A program made the position numbers and the translations under genes. From assembly GCA_050693035.1 (NCBI GenBank), contig JBOGWB010000015.1, positions 1 to 59,402 on the forward strand: 59,402 nucleotides of DNA. The letters run 5' to 3'. This document shows positions 7,500 to 16,119 of the stretch, one piece after another. Within the stretch, counting starts at the first letter, position 1. The number at the start of each line of letters is the position of its first letter. Origin of the DNA: DASYVD01 sp050693035 (GTDB lineage Bacteria > Actinomycetota > UBA4738 > CALAEC01). The notes under the pieces were generated by a model, which saw only the letters and a program-made list of their open reading frames with translations, was not told the origin of the DNA and ran no database searches.

Positions 7500-8951
7500 A
7501 TGGCGACAGTCACGGAGCGGTTGGAGCAGGTGCTCGAGCGAGAGGCTCCCGCCTGGGGGGTGCGCCCGGTCGCACCCGAGGTCCGTCGCCTTTCCGGGAT
7601 CGATCTCGCCGTGCTGTGGGGCGACCTGGGCATCGGTCTTCTGGTGTTGGTCACGGGAGCCCTCCTCGTTCCTGCCCTGGGACTCCCGCAGGCGCTCCTG
7701 GCCATCGTGGCGGGATCGGTCGTGGGATGCATCCCCCTGGCCCTGGTGGGGCTGGCGGGGGCCAGGGAAGGCGTGCCGGGGATGGTCCTGCTCCGCCCGG
7801 TGCTCGGTGTCCGCGGCTCCTACCTCCCCACCGTGTTCAACATCGGCCAGCTGGTCGGTTGGACCGCGTTCGAGCTCTGGGCCATGGCTCTGGTGGCGAG
7901 CAGGATCAGCGGGCCGATCCTCGGAGCGGACTCCTTCTACCTCTGGCTGGGCGTCGTGGCCGTCGTCTGCCTGCTGCTCTCGTTGGGTGGGCCGGTGCTC
8001 GTGGTTCGGCGATGGATGGAGCGGTTCGGGGCCTGGGTGCTCGCCGCCGTGGCCGCGTGGATCACCGCTCGACTCCTCGGCGGTCTGGATCTCTCCGAGC
8101 TGTGGTCCCGCCCCGGCCGGGGCGGGCTGCCGTTCTGGAGCGCCGTGGACCTCGTGATCGTGATGCCCGTGTCGTGGATCCCGCTGGTCGCCGACTACAC
8201 GCGGTTCGCTCGGAGGGCCCGAGGAGCGGCGGCGGGAACCTTCGTCGGCTACCTGCTGGCGAACCTGTGGTTCTATGCCCTCGGTGCCCTCCTCCTTCTC
8301 GGTGGGGGCGCGACGGCCGTGTCGGTGACCGGGATCGCCGACGGTATCGTGGCCCTCGCCGGAGGCACGCTGGTGCTGGTGGTGCTGCTGGTCGGAGAGA
8401 CGGACGAGGCCTTCGCCGACATCTACTCCGCTGCGGTGTCCACGCAGAACCTCCTTCCTCGTCTCGGCCAGCGCGCCGTCATCGTTGCCGTGGCGGCCGT
8501 TGGGGTGGCCGGTGCGGCCTGGCTGTTCGGTCAACCCGGCGAAGGGATTCAGTCGTACGAGTTCTTCCTGTTCCTCATCGGGTCCATATTCGTCCCGCTG
8601 TTCGGCGTGTTCGTCGCCGACTACTTCCTGGTGGGTGGCGGCCGATCGTACCGGTCCGAGTCTCTGTTCGACCCCCGCGGCGCGTACCGATACACGGGCG
8701 GCTTCAACCTCGTCGCGCTGTTGTCTTGGTTCCTCGGATTCGCCGTCTACCACTGGACGGTTCCGACGGGGCCCGAACCCTGGCAAGCGGCCGTCCGATC
8801 GGCATTCGAAGCTGTCGGCCTTCCGTTCCCCCTGTTCGGAGGGGCCGCCCCGGCGAGCATCGTGTCATTCGGAGTTGCCTTCGGGATCTACGCGGGACTC
8901 CGCAGTCTCGCCGGACGCGCGGCCCCGGGACGCTCGCGACGAACTCGGTAG
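7500..8951 (+). CDS. NCS1-family nucleobase/thiamine-precursor permease (CytX-like)
   Basis: 483 residues with about twelve hydrophobic segments. The first segments, GIDLAVLWGDLGIGLLVLVTGALL and the following GLPQALLAIVAGSVVG, are characteristic of NCS1 cation symporters, as is VSWIPLVADYTRFARR near residue 225. The overall look is closest to CytX-type proteins, proposed to import hydroxymethylpyrimidine, or to cytosine permeases; no riboswitch (for example TPP) is visible upstream, so the substrate stays open. ATG 7500 follows a G-rich stretch. It is divergent from the thioesterase and ends 33 nt before pepA. Confidence 0.82.
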   Translation: MATVTERLEQVLEREAPAWGVRPVAPEVRRLSGIDLAVLWGDLGIGLLVLVTGALLVPALGLPQALLAIVAGSVVGCIPLALVGLAGAREGVPGMVLLRPVLGVRGSYLPTVFNIGQLVGWTAFELWAMALVASRISGPILGADSFYLWLGVVAVVCLLLSLGGPVLVVRRWMERFGAWVLAAVAAWITARLLGGLDLSELWSRPGRGGLPFWSAVDLVIVMPVSWIPLVADYTRFARRARGAAAGTFVGYLLANLWFYALGALLLLGGGATAVSVTGIADGIVALAGGTLVLVVLLVGETDEAFADIYSAAVSTQNLLPRLGQRAVIVAVAAVGVAGAAWLFGQPGEGIQSYEFFLFLIGSIFVPLFGVFVADYFLVGGGRSYRSESLFDPRGAYRYTGGFNLVALLSWFLGFAVYHWTVPTGPEPWQAAVRSAFEAVGLPFPLFGGAAPASIVSFGVAFGIYAGLRSLAGRAAPGRSRRTR

Positions 8952-8984
8952 ACTGCTGTCGCGCCCCAACTTCTGGAGGTTCAA

Positions 8985-10520
8985 GTGCCACGGTTCGAGT
9001 ACAAGACGGTCTCCCCGGCTGAACAGGCGGCCGATCTTCTGGTCCTCCCGTTCTACAAGGGACCGGAGGGCGGTCCCGGCGTGCGGGTGGTTGGCAAGGC
9101 GCTCGGCGCCGACCTGCTGGCGATGCTCAGGGAGAACGGGGTGAAGGGAGGCGTCGGCGAGACCTTCGACATCCCGACGTTCGGCCGGCTGAAGGCCGGC
9201 ACGGTGCTCCTGGTGGGCCTGGGTTCGAAGAGCGAAGCGGACGCCGATCGGATCCGCCGGGTGGCCGGCAAGATCGCCCGACGGGTGGGCCGCTATCGCC
9301 GGGTGGCGACCAGCCTGCCGCAGGCGGCGACGGGGGCTCGCGAGGACGCGGTCCAGGCACTCGTCGAGGGCCTCCTCCTTGGCGGATATCGGTTCGAACG
9401 CTACAAGGGCAACTCCGACGCGGAGGAGGGCTCCGAGCCATCCCGGCTCGACCGAGTGACCATCCTTGGCTCGGACCAGGGACCGGCCACGCGGGCGATC
9501 AAGCGGGCCCAGATCCTCGCGGAGGCCGCAGCGTGGGCCCGCGATCTGGTGAACACTCCTGCACTCGACGCCACCCCGGACTTCCTGGCGCAGGAGGCGA
9601 GGAAGATGGCCCGGAAGCACGGGCTCAAGCACAAGATCTGGTCCGATGCCGACCTGGAGCGGGGTGGCTTCGGCGGCGTGCTCGGCGTGGGACAGGGGAG
9701 TGAGAATCCTCCCCGGCTCATCGAGCTTCGCTACGAGGGCGGACGGGGAGCGCCCATCGGTCTCAGCGGGAAGGGCGTGACGTTCGACTCCGGTGGGCTC
9801 TCGATCAAGGATTCCAAGGGCATGGAATGGATGAAGGCCGACATGGCCGGGGCGGCCACCGTGCTCGCCGCCATGCGGGCCATCGCCCAGCTGAAGCCGA
9901 AGGTGAACGTGGTGGCGGCCATCCCGAGCGCCGAGAACCTTCCCAGCGGGACGGCCATCCGACCCGGGGACGTCATCACCCACCGCGGCGGTAAGACCAC
10001 GGAGGTGCTGAACACCGACGCCGAGGGGCGCCTGATCCTCGCGGACGCGCTCTCCTATCTCACCGAGCAGAAGCCCCGGCTCATCGTGGACTTCGCCACA
10101 CTGACCGGCGCGTGCGTGGTCGCCCTGGGCGAGGACATCTGGGGAGTCATGGGCAACGACGACCGGCTGATCAAGGACCTCCTGGAGGCGGGAGAGCTGT
10201 CGGGGGAGCCCGGGTGGCAACTGCCCCTCTGGAAGGGCTACCGGAAGCAGATCGATTCGAACGTCGCGGACGTGAAGAACATCGGGAACCGATGGGGGGG
10301 AGCGATCACCGCGGCGTTGTTCCTGCGGGAGTTCGTGGGCGACACGCCGTGGGCCCACGTCGACATCGCCGGCACCGCTTACGCCGAACGCCCCGGGGAC
10401 TACTGGCCGAAAGGGGCGACGGGAAACCCGGTGCGGACACTGGTTCGGTTCATCGAGAGCCAGGCGGACGGCGGCTCCACGAAGTCGGCGGCGCGGGGCC
10501 GCAGGCGTTCGAAGCGGTAG
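8985..10520 (+). CDS. pepA: Leucyl aminopeptidase (M17)
   Basis: 511 residues. The C-terminal catalytic half has the M17 signatures: GKGVTFDSGGLSIK near residues 263-275, DMAGAATVL near 290, and NTDAEGRLILADAL near 343, which supply the two-metal site and the catalytic Lys and Arg. The N-terminal 170 residues are the less conserved accessory domain. It is a cytosolic hexameric enzyme that releases N-terminal residues from peptides. GTG 8985 has GGAGG at 8975-8979. A TAGACT box (8949-8954), which includes the stop codon of the permease gene, is a likely -10, so pepA may have its own promoter. Confidence 0.95.
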   Translation: MPRFEYKTVSPAEQAADLLVLPFYKGPEGGPGVRVVGKALGADLLAMLRENGVKGGVGETFDIPTFGRLKAGTVLLVGLGSKSEADADRIRRVAGKIARRVGRYRRVATSLPQAATGAREDAVQALVEGLLLGGYRFERYKGNSDAEEGSEPSRLDRVTILGSDQGPATRAIKRAQILAEAAAWARDLVNTPALDATPDFLAQEARKMARKHGLKHKIWSDADLERGGFGGVLGVGQGSENPPRLIELRYEGGRGAPIGLSGKGVTFDSGGLSIKDSKGMEWMKADMAGAATVLAAMRAIAQLKPKVNVVAAIPSAENLPSGTAIRPGDVITHRGGKTTEVLNTDAEGRLILADALSYLTEQKPRLIVDFATLTGACVVALGEDIWGVMGNDDRLIKDLLEAGELSGEPGWQLPLWKGYRKQIDSNVADVKNIGNRWGGAITAALFLREFVGDTPWAHVDIAGTAYAERPGDYWPKGATGNPVRTLVRFIESQADGGSTKSAARGRRRSKR

Positions 10521-10583
10521 CGGATTGCTTGGACTCTCCCTCGCGCCGTAGATTGGTCCTGCAACCAACGGAGGGAGGGAGCG

Positions 10584-10973
10584 ATGGCGCATCCCAACGA
10601 AGACCTGCTCCGGCGGGGGTACGAAGCCTTCTCAAAGGCGGACATGCCGGCCGTCCAGGAGTTCTTCGCCGAGGATCTCGTATGGCACGTCCCAGGGCGC
10701 AGTCAGATCTCCGGGGACTACCGAGGTGCCCAGGAGGTCCTGGGGTTCCTCGGCAGGACGATGGAGATGACCGGCGGGACCTTCGGCCTCGAAGTCCACG
10801 ACCTCCTGGCCGATGACGAGCACGGGGTGGCTCTTGTGCTGGCTCGGGCACAGCGCGAAGGCAAGAGCTTGGAGGACCGGCAGGTTCACGTGATGCACCT
10901 CCAGGGCGGAAAGGTCGTGGAATTCTGGGCGCATCCAGGAGACCAGCACGCCGTGGACGAGTTCTGGTCCTAG
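10584..10973 (+). CDS. SnoaL/NTF2-like protein
   Basis: 129 residues of SnoaL-like fold: LLRRGYEAFSKADMPAVQEFFAEDLVWHVPG, then ISGDYRGAQEVLGFLGRTMEMTGG, and the final strands HVMHLQGGKVVEFWAHPGDQ. This is the common ketosteroid-isomerase-like type found in actinomycetes; no catalytic assignment is possible. GGAGGGAGCG directly precedes ATG 10584. TAGATT at about 10549 may be its -10. The DUF2269-like gene follows 9 nt later and is probably co-transcribed. Confidence 0.78.
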   Translation: MAHPNEDLLRRGYEAFSKADMPAVQEFFAEDLVWHVPGRSQISGDYRGAQEVLGFLGRTMEMTGGTFGLEVHDLLADDEHGVALVLARAQREGKSLEDRQVHVMHLQGGKVVEFWAHPGDQHAVDEFWS

Positions 10974-10982
10974 GGGTACCGC

Positions 10983-11474
10983 GTGTACGGCTGGTGGGTA
11001 TTTCTCCATATCCTGGCGGTCTTCGTGTTCCTGCTCGCGCACGGGGTGTCCGTCGGCGTGGCGCTCGCGCTCCGGCGGGAGCGTGAGCCGGAGCGTCTCC
11101 GCACGCTGCTCGGCCTGTCTGCTCCGGCCGTCGCCGTCGCGGGATTCTCTCTGCTCGCCGTCATCGCCACGGGGGTCGTTGTCGGCTTCCTCGGCCACTG
11201 GTGGGGCAGGGCGTGGATCTGGGTCTCGCTCGGCGTGCTCATCGCCCTGTGGGTGGCGATGTCGGTCTGGGGGACGAGGTTCTACGATCGGGTCCGTCTC
11301 GCCGTCGCAGCCGATCCGCTCTACGGCGCCAAGAAGATGAAGGAGCGTCCCCCGCCCGCCTCACCGCAAGAGCTGGAGGTGCTCCTCTCGACGAGCCGCC
11401 CGTTCCTCCTCGCCGCGATGGGAGTTATCGGCCTTGGCGTGATCCTGTGGCTCATGGTGCTGAAGCCGTTCTGA
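10983..11474 (+). CDS. DUF2269-like integral membrane protein
   Basis: 163 residues with four hydrophobic segments (about 3-28, 43-66, 75-97 and 137-160). It is a paralogue of the protein at 4194: both open with WxxFLH, carry a short Arg-rich loop after the first helix, and end LMVLKP. Function is unknown; a conserved membrane-embedded His near the N-terminus is noticeable. GTG 10983 lies 9 nt after the SnoaL-like stop and there is no strong ribosome site, so translation probably relies on the upstream gene. Confidence 0.68.
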   Translation: MYGWWVFLHILAVFVFLLAHGVSVGVALALRREREPERLRTLLGLSAPAVAVAGFSLLAVIATGVVVGFLGHWWGRAWIWVSLGVLIALWVAMSVWGTRFYDRVRLAVAADPLYGAKKMKERPPPASPQELEVLLSTSRPFLLAAMGVIGLGVILWLMVLKPF

Positions 11475-11484
11475 GGCCGGCGAG

Positions 11485-12294
11485 TCAATCCTTCGTGCCC
11501 ACCGCGATGAGCACGTCGTTGGTGTCGCCCAAGGGATCGGGGAACCTCTCGCGGAACGTCGCGGCGGCGCGTTCCCTGAATCGCTCCCACAGGCGGTCGC
11601 CCAGGGTCTCTCGCAGGAACCGGCCCTCGGCGCTGGTCTCTCGACCGGCCAGGTAGTCGGCCTGGCTCGCCGTGGACCGGTACTGCCGCCGGGTCACGTG
11701 AACCTCTCGCAGCCCTGCGTCGCGAAGGGTCTCCTCCAGCCGATGACGGTCCCGGAACACGTCGTTCCACGGGATCGCTCGTTTCACGGCGCCGCGAAGG
11801 AGCTCCTTGGTCGCGAGGGCCTCCGCGAGCTCGGTCCACGTCCGGCTGAACTCATCCACCCCACCTCCCCACCAGCTGATCCCCAGCTTCCCCCCGCGCC
11901 GCAGCACCCGGAGCATGTCGAAGAGGGCGGTGTCGTACTTCGTGAAGAATGCGATCACGAAGTTCGCCAGCACCACGTCGAAGGTCTCGTCGCGGAACGG
12001 AAGGTCGATGGCCTGCGCCGCGACCACGCGTGGATGCCGCGGTTGGGCCAGGCGAAGCATCGGGACCGATCGGTCGATCCCGACGACGAGACCTTCCGGG
12101 CCGACCACGGCGGCCGCGGCCTCGGCGGCGACGCCGGTGCCCGTGCCGACGTCCAGGATGCGCGCGGTCGGGGGAGGGGCCACCAGGTCGACCAGGTCTC
12201 GAGCCGGCGGGGCGTGCACGGGAGTCCGGACCCGCTCGTAGGTCTCGGCGACATCATCGTAGGTCTGCCAGTGGGTCGGCACGGTTCCGAGCAT
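11485..12294 (-). CDS. Class I SAM-dependent methyltransferase
   Basis: 269 residues. A Rossmann-type methyltransferase core is clear: ARILDVGTGTGVAAEAAA (motif I), GLVVGIDRSVPMLRLA (motif II), VVAAQAIDLPFRDETFDVVLANF (motifs post-II and III) and the following LRVLRRGGKLGISWWG. It is of the UbiE/Methyltransf_11 type that usually modifies small molecules; the acceptor is unknown. The frame is open to 12405, but the extra residues do not look like the family; ATG 12294, opening with LGTVPTHWQTYDDVAETYERVR, fits. It is divergent from the ThDP enzyme across 84 nt. Confidence 0.8.
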   Translation of the reverse strand: MLGTVPTHWQTYDDVAETYERVRTPVHAPPARDLVDLVAPPPTARILDVGTGTGVAAEAAAAVVGPEGLVVGIDRSVPMLRLAQPRHPRVVAAQAIDLPFRDETFDVVLANFVIAFFTKYDTALFDMLRVLRRGGKLGISWWGGGVDEFSRTWTELAEALATKELLRGAVKRAIPWNDVFRDRHRLEETLRDAGLREVHVTRRQYRSTASQADYLAGRETSAEGRFLRETLGDRLWERFRERAAATFRERFPDPLGDTNDVLIAVGTKD

Positions 12295-12378
12295 AGCCGG
12301 AAGGGGCGGAAAGGCCGTTCCCGCGAGTTGCGCGATGGTGGGGACTGGGGCCACGATGCCGAGCGGAGCAGCCCGCAC

Positions 12379-14016
12379 ATGGACAAGCCTCGCCACGGTG
12401 GCCATCTAGTGGCCCGGGCCCTCGTCGCCGAAGGGGTCCGGCATCTCTTCACGCTCTCCGGCGGCCACATCGCACCGATCTACGACGGTTGCGCGGACGA
12501 GGGCATCCGGATCGTCGACTTTCGCCACGAGCAAGCGGCCGCCCACGCCGCGGACGGTTGGGCCCGGGTCACCGGCAGGCCCGGCGTGTGCGCGGTGACG
12601 GCGGGGCCGGGCGTCACGGACTCGGTCACCGGGATCGCCAACGGCTTCTACGCGAACTCGCCCATGCTCGTCCTTGGCGGGAAGAGCCCGCTGGCCGAGC
12701 TGGAGATGGGCTCGCTCCAGGAGATGGATCACGTCGCCCTGGTTCGGTCGATCACGAAGTGGGCCCGCACCTGTTGGGAGACCAGGCGCATCGCGGACTA
12801 CGTGACCGAGGCGTTCCGCCACGCGACCTCGGGCCGGATGGGGCCGGCGTTCCTCGATATCCCGCTCGAGGTCCAGCTCAACGTCTGGCCGGGGGGCGTG
12901 GAGGTCCCGGAGCGCTACCGGACCGAAGCGAGGCCGCTCGGCGATCCCGAACTCGTGCACCGGGCGGCCTCCCTCCTGCGCGACTCCGAGCATCCCGTGG
13001 TGTTCGTCGGTGCGGGGGTACGGTGGGCCGGCGGCCACGTTGCGCTGGCCGCCCTGGCCGACGCGCTGAAGGCGCCGGTGTTCCTGAACTCCCTGGGGCG
13101 AGGGTGCCTCCCTCCGGACCATCCATTCTTCTTCTCGGCGGCCCGCAAGTTCGCCCTGGGGAAGGCCGATCTCATCCTGGCGCTCGGCGTCGACTGGGAC
13201 TTCCGCCTCGGGTTCGGCCGGAAGCACATCGGCGAGGGGGCCAAGGTCATCCAGGTCGACGTGGACGGCACCCACATCGGCCGCAATCGGCCGGTCGACG
13301 TGGGGATCGTCGGCGATCCTGGGAAGGTCCTGGAGCAACTCCTCGCCGAGGGGGTGGGCCATGCAGGGGAACCATCCTGGAGCGCCGAGGTCCGCGACGA
13401 GGAGCGGCGCCTGGTGGAGGAAGCCCGGGCGGGGATGGAGTCCGACGCGGTGCCGATCCACCCCCTGCGGTTCGCCCGGGAGATCCGGGACTTCCTCGAT
13501 CCCGACGCCGTCGTGGTGGGCGACGGCGGGGACATCGTGGGGATCAGCTCGTCGGTGATCCACGCCAGGGAGCCGGGCAACTGGCTGGACCCCGGGCCGT
13601 TCGGCTGTTTGGGGGTGGGGCCCTCCTTCGCCATCGCGGCCCGGCTGGCGAAACCCGAGAAGCAGGTCCTGGTGATCTACGGTGACGGCTCGTTCGGTCT
13701 CAACGCGATGGAGTACGAGAGCGCCATCCGTCAGGACCTGCCGTTCGTGGGGATCATCGGGAACGACGGGGCGTGGGGGCAGATCAAGGTGGCGCAGGAG
13801 GCCCTCTACGGCGAGGGGAACGCACCGGCCGCGGTGCTCTCGCAGGACACTCCGTACGAGAGGATGGTGGAGGCGCTGGGCGGCCACGGCGAGCGGGTCA
13901 CCGAGCCCGACCAGATCAGGCCGGCGCTCGGCCGGGCGTTCGACGCCGGCGTTCCCGCCTGCATCAACGTGATCCTCGACCCATCGCTGGTGCGGCGGGC
14001 GTCCTATCTCGGGTAG
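12379..14016 (+). CDS. Thiamine-diphosphate-dependent enzyme (acetolactate synthase-like)
   Basis: 545 residues with the three-domain layout of the acetolactate synthase/oxalyl-CoA decarboxylase/benzaldehyde lyase superfamily. The activating Glu51 is in DFRHEQAAAHAADG, and the ThDP/Mg2+ motif runs from GDGSFG near residue 435 to Asn462 in IGNDGAWG. It is not a clean match to biosynthetic IlvB. The pairing of LGVGPSFAIAARLA with QIKVAQEALYG suggests a catabolic or 2-hydroxyacyl-CoA-lyase-like relative, but I cannot decide. ATG 12379 is preceded by GGAGCAG; the frame is open far upstream only by chance of GC content. No small regulatory subunit (ilvH) is adjacent, which argues against a role in branched-chain amino acid synthesis. 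Confidence 0.82.
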   Translation: MDKPRHGGHLVARALVAEGVRHLFTLSGGHIAPIYDGCADEGIRIVDFRHEQAAAHAADGWARVTGRPGVCAVTAGPGVTDSVTGIANGFYANSPMLVLGGKSPLAELEMGSLQEMDHVALVRSITKWARTCWETRRIADYVTEAFRHATSGRMGPAFLDIPLEVQLNVWPGGVEVPERYRTEARPLGDPELVHRAASLLRDSEHPVVFVGAGVRWAGGHVALAALADALKAPVFLNSLGRGCLPPDHPFFFSAARKFALGKADLILALGVDWDFRLGFGRKHIGEGAKVIQVDVDGTHIGRNRPVDVGIVGDPGKVLEQLLAEGVGHAGEPSWSAEVRDEERRLVEEARAGMESDAVPIHPLRFAREIRDFLDPDAVVVGDGGDIVGISSSVIHAREPGNWLDPGPFGCLGVGPSFAIAARLAKPEKQVLVIYGDGSFGLNAMEYESAIRQDLPFVGIIGNDGAWGQIKVAQEALYGEGNAPAAVLSQDTPYERMVEALGGHGERVTEPDQIRPALGRAFDAGVPACINVILDPSLVRRASYLG

Positions 14017-14048
14017 GCTGTCGAGCCTTGGAGGGAGAGGAGGGGACG

Positions 14049-14867
14049 ATGCGCAGAACCATGATCGCGTTGGCCGGAGCGCTGCTACTTGCCACGATGG
14101 TTCCGGGACCCGCCGGGGCGATCACCTACGGAGAGGTGGATTCGCCGAATCCCCACAAGAACGTGGGAGCGCTGATCGCGGAGTGGCGCGAGCCGGGAGT
14201 GAAGGAGCAGCTCTGCTCGGGGACGCTCATCTCGTCGAAGGTGTTCCTCACGGCCGCTCACTGCACGGACTTCCTGGCGTCGTTGGGGATCCCCAACAAC
14301 CAAGTGTGGGTGAGCTTCGACGCCGATGTGGACCCCATCACGTCGTCGACCACGCTCTTCCAGGGGACGTGGACGAGTCACCCGGATGCTTGGCACGACG
14401 CGTCTGACCCCAAGGACCTGGCCGTTGTGCAGTTCAAGAAGGCCATCAGGGGCATCACTCCGGCGAGCCTGCCCAAGGCCGGCTTGTTCGACCAGATGAA
14501 GAAGGCCGGGACCCTCAACGGACAGAGGTTCACCGCCGTCGGCTATGGAGTGCACGAGCCGGAACGGGGTGGGGGCCCTCCGAGGTTCCCGTTCGACGGG
14601 GAGCGGTGGCGGTCGGTGTCGGAGTTCAACGCCCTCAACAAGGCATGGCTCCGGCTGTCACAGAACGACGCCACCGGCGACGGCGGGACGTGTTTCGGAG
14701 ACTCCGGCGGTCCGAACTTCCTCGGCGTGGGCGGGGACACGATCCCCGGCACGGTGGCTTCCATCACCGTCACGGGCGACGCCATGTGCCTGGCCACGAA
14801 CGACACGTACCGTCTGGACACGAAGGCGGCTCGAGACTTCCTGGGCGGGTTCGTCACGCTCCCGTAA
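14049..14867 (+). CDS. Secreted trypsin-like serine protease (S1)
   Basis: 272 residues. A signal peptide covers residues 1-24 (likely cleavage after AGA). The catalytic triad is visible as His71 in TAAHC, Asp123 in KDLAVV and Ser219 in GDSGGP. Cys56/Cys72 bracket the His loop as in other S1 proteases, and Cys215/Cys247 could form the second bridge. The mature enzyme would begin soon after the signal peptide with no clear pro-domain. A GGAGGGAGAGGAGG stretch precedes ATG 14049, and TAGGCT at 14014-14019, which includes the stop codon of the upstream gene, may be its -10 box. It is an extracellular protein, probably active on exogenous or cell-surface protein. Confidence 0.9.
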   Translation: MRRTMIALAGALLLATMVPGPAGAITYGEVDSPNPHKNVGALIAEWREPGVKEQLCSGTLISSKVFLTAAHCTDFLASLGIPNNQVWVSFDADVDPITSSTTLFQGTWTSHPDAWHDASDPKDLAVVQFKKAIRGITPASLPKAGLFDQMKKAGTLNGQRFTAVGYGVHEPERGGGPPRFPFDGERWRSVSEFNALNKAWLRLSQNDATGDGGTCFGDSGGPNFLGVGGDTIPGTVASITVTGDAMCLATNDTYRLDTKAARDFLGGFVTLP

Positions 14868-14879
14868 TCCGGCAAAGGC

Positions 14880-15269
14880 CTAAGCGCCCGGCCCGGCCTG
14901 CTCGAGGAACGCGTCCCGCTGGACGACCACCCGGACGTGGATCCCTCGCGCCACGACCCCCCGGGCGTCGGAGACCTCGAAGGAGAACCTGAGCTTGCGC
15001 CCCTCGACCGAGTCGAGCCGGGCGGTCGCCGACACGCGCCCGCCCACCGGCGTCGGCGCCAGGTGGTCGAGGCCCACCCTGGCGCCGACGGTGGAGGTCC
15101 CCAGGTCGAGGTGGGGAGCCACGGCGGCGACGGCCGCCCGCTCCACCAGAGTGAGCACGACCGGCGTGGCAAGGACCGGGACGTCTCCCGATCCCACGGC
15201 CTCCGCGGTATCCTCCTCGCCCACCACCTGTCGAACCGTGGCCACGAGCCCGGGTTCCAGTCTGGCCAT
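14880..15269 (-). CDS. Hotdog-fold thioesterase (FlK-like), second copy
   Basis: 129 residues of the same FlK-like family as the gene at 7042. The helix reads PVLATPVVLTLVERAA, followed by LDHLAPTPVGGRV. Triad positions are Thr35, Glu43 and His69, with the same 8-residue Thr-Glu spacing as the first copy. It probably protects against or recycles an acyl-CoA thioester; the substrate is unknown. There is no ribosome site, and TAGCCT (15281-15276, minus strand) ends 6 nt before ATG 15269, so it is likely leaderless. The promoter region is shared with the divergent short reading frame at 15294. Confidence 0.72.
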   Translation of the reverse strand: MARLEPGLVATVRQVVGEEDTAEAVGSGDVPVLATPVVLTLVERAAVAAVAPHLDLGTSTVGARVGLDHLAPTPVGGRVSATARLDSVEGRKLRFSFEVSDARGVVARGIHVRVVVQRDAFLEQAGPGA

Positions 15270-15293
15270 GCCGGTAGGCTATCCTCGGTTCGG
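15270..15293. promoter_or_regulatory. Divergent leaderless promoter pair in 24 bp
   Basis: The 24 bp between ATG 15269 (minus) and GTG 15294 (plus) contain TAGCCT on the minus strand 6 nt before its ATG, and TATCCT (15280-15285) on the plus strand 8 nt before the GTG; a second plus-strand box, TAGGCT, is at 15275-15280. The -10 boxes overlap physically, so the two polymerases should compete, and each -35 region must lie within the opposite gene. Confidence 0.55.
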
Positions 15294-15350
15294 GTGAACG
15301 CCCACGCCCACCTCCACGTGAATGCCCTCGCTCCTCTTCGGCGCCGATGA
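15294..15350 (+). CDS. Possible 18-codon leader peptide
   Basis: GTG 15294 lies 8 nt after a TATCCT box and opens an 18-residue frame that begins VNAHAHLHVN and ends LRRR, stopping at TGA 15348-15350. That stop overlaps the ATG (15347) of the downstream membrane-protein gene by 4 nt, the usual geometry of translational coupling. Three His alternate with small residues. It could be a translated leader that delivers ribosomes to the next gene, or chance. It is too short for any family assignment. Confidence 0.4.
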   Translation: MNAHAHLHVNALAPLRRR

Positions 15351-16114
15351 GAGGCCCGTCCGGGGTCCTCGCGCTCGTGTTGGCGGAGACCGCCGCGGGG
15401 GCGGCCGCGGTGCTGTGGCTGGCTCCGCTGTGGGGATCCGTGAAACGTGGATTCTTCATCCTCACCGGGGCGGTGGCGTTCGGATGCTCGCTCCTGGCGG
15501 CGCTCTCGCTCTCCGCCGCGGGCGGCCGGGCCACGCTGGCCTGGCCGGCCGCCGTGGCAACCGCCGGCGCACTCGGCGTGTCGCTCGCGGCGCTCCTGTT
15601 CCGGCTGGACGCGACGGGCCGTCTGTTCGGCTTCCTCTCGGTCGCGGCGTCCGTGGTCATGCTGGTCGGGCTGGCGACCGCGGGAGGCCCCTCGTTCCCC
15701 GTCGCTCTGTTCATGTTGCTCGCGGGCGCGGCGTTCATGGGCTCGGTCACGGACGGGCTGCTGCTCGGCCACTGGTACCTCACCGATCGCCGTCTCTCAC
15801 GGGAACACATCCAACGTCTCTCCCTCCTGCTCATCGCGGCCGTCGCGCTGGAGATCGTGGCCATCGTGTCCGGGGGATTCGAGGGACCTCCCGCTCCGGC
15901 CGCTGGTTTCAGCGCGATCCTCTCCGTCGCCGGGCTCACGTCGTGGCTCGCGATCGGGATGGCCGCCGCCACGGCCCTCATCGCCGTGCTCATCCGGGCG
16001 AGCCTTCGAGGGACTCGCGCTCGCGCGGTGCAAGCCGCCACGGGGTTCTTCTACCTCGCCGTGATCACCGCGTTCACCGCGGAGATGGCGGCGAAGATCG
16101 GTTTCCTGGGCTAG
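15347..16114 (+). CDS. Multi-pass membrane protein of unknown function
   Basis: 255 residues with seven or eight hydrophobic segments spread over the whole length. The only polar landmark is a central loop, LLLGHWYLTDRRLSREHIQRL near residues 142-162, whose His and charged residues could bind a cofactor or ion; the rest is Ala/Leu/Val. I do not recognise the family. ATG 15347 overlaps the stop of the 18-codon reading frame at 15294. The next gene (CPBP) starts 5 nt after the stop, so both are probably one operon with the PNPOx-like gene. Confidence 0.65.
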   Translation: MRGPSGVLALVLAETAAGAAAVLWLAPLWGSVKRGFFILTGAVAFGCSLLAALSLSAAGGRATLAWPAAVATAGALGVSLAALLFRLDATGRLFGFLSVAASVVMLVGLATAGGPSFPVALFMLLAGAAFMGSVTDGLLLGHWYLTDRRLSREHIQRLSLLLIAAVALEIVAIVSGGFEGPPAPAAGFSAILSVAGLTSWLAIGMAAATALIAVLIRASLRGTRARAVQAATGFFYLAVITAFTAEMAAKIGFLG

Positions 16115-16119
16115 GCCCG

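Noticed and set aside
5501..9022. A 1173-codon open frame on the plus strand antisense to the CHRD and enoyl-CoA hydratase genes.
   Set aside because: It is low-complexity Arg/Gly/Pro-rich, crosses a terminator, and the minus strand carries recognisable families with ribosome sites; high GC keeps the wrong frame open.
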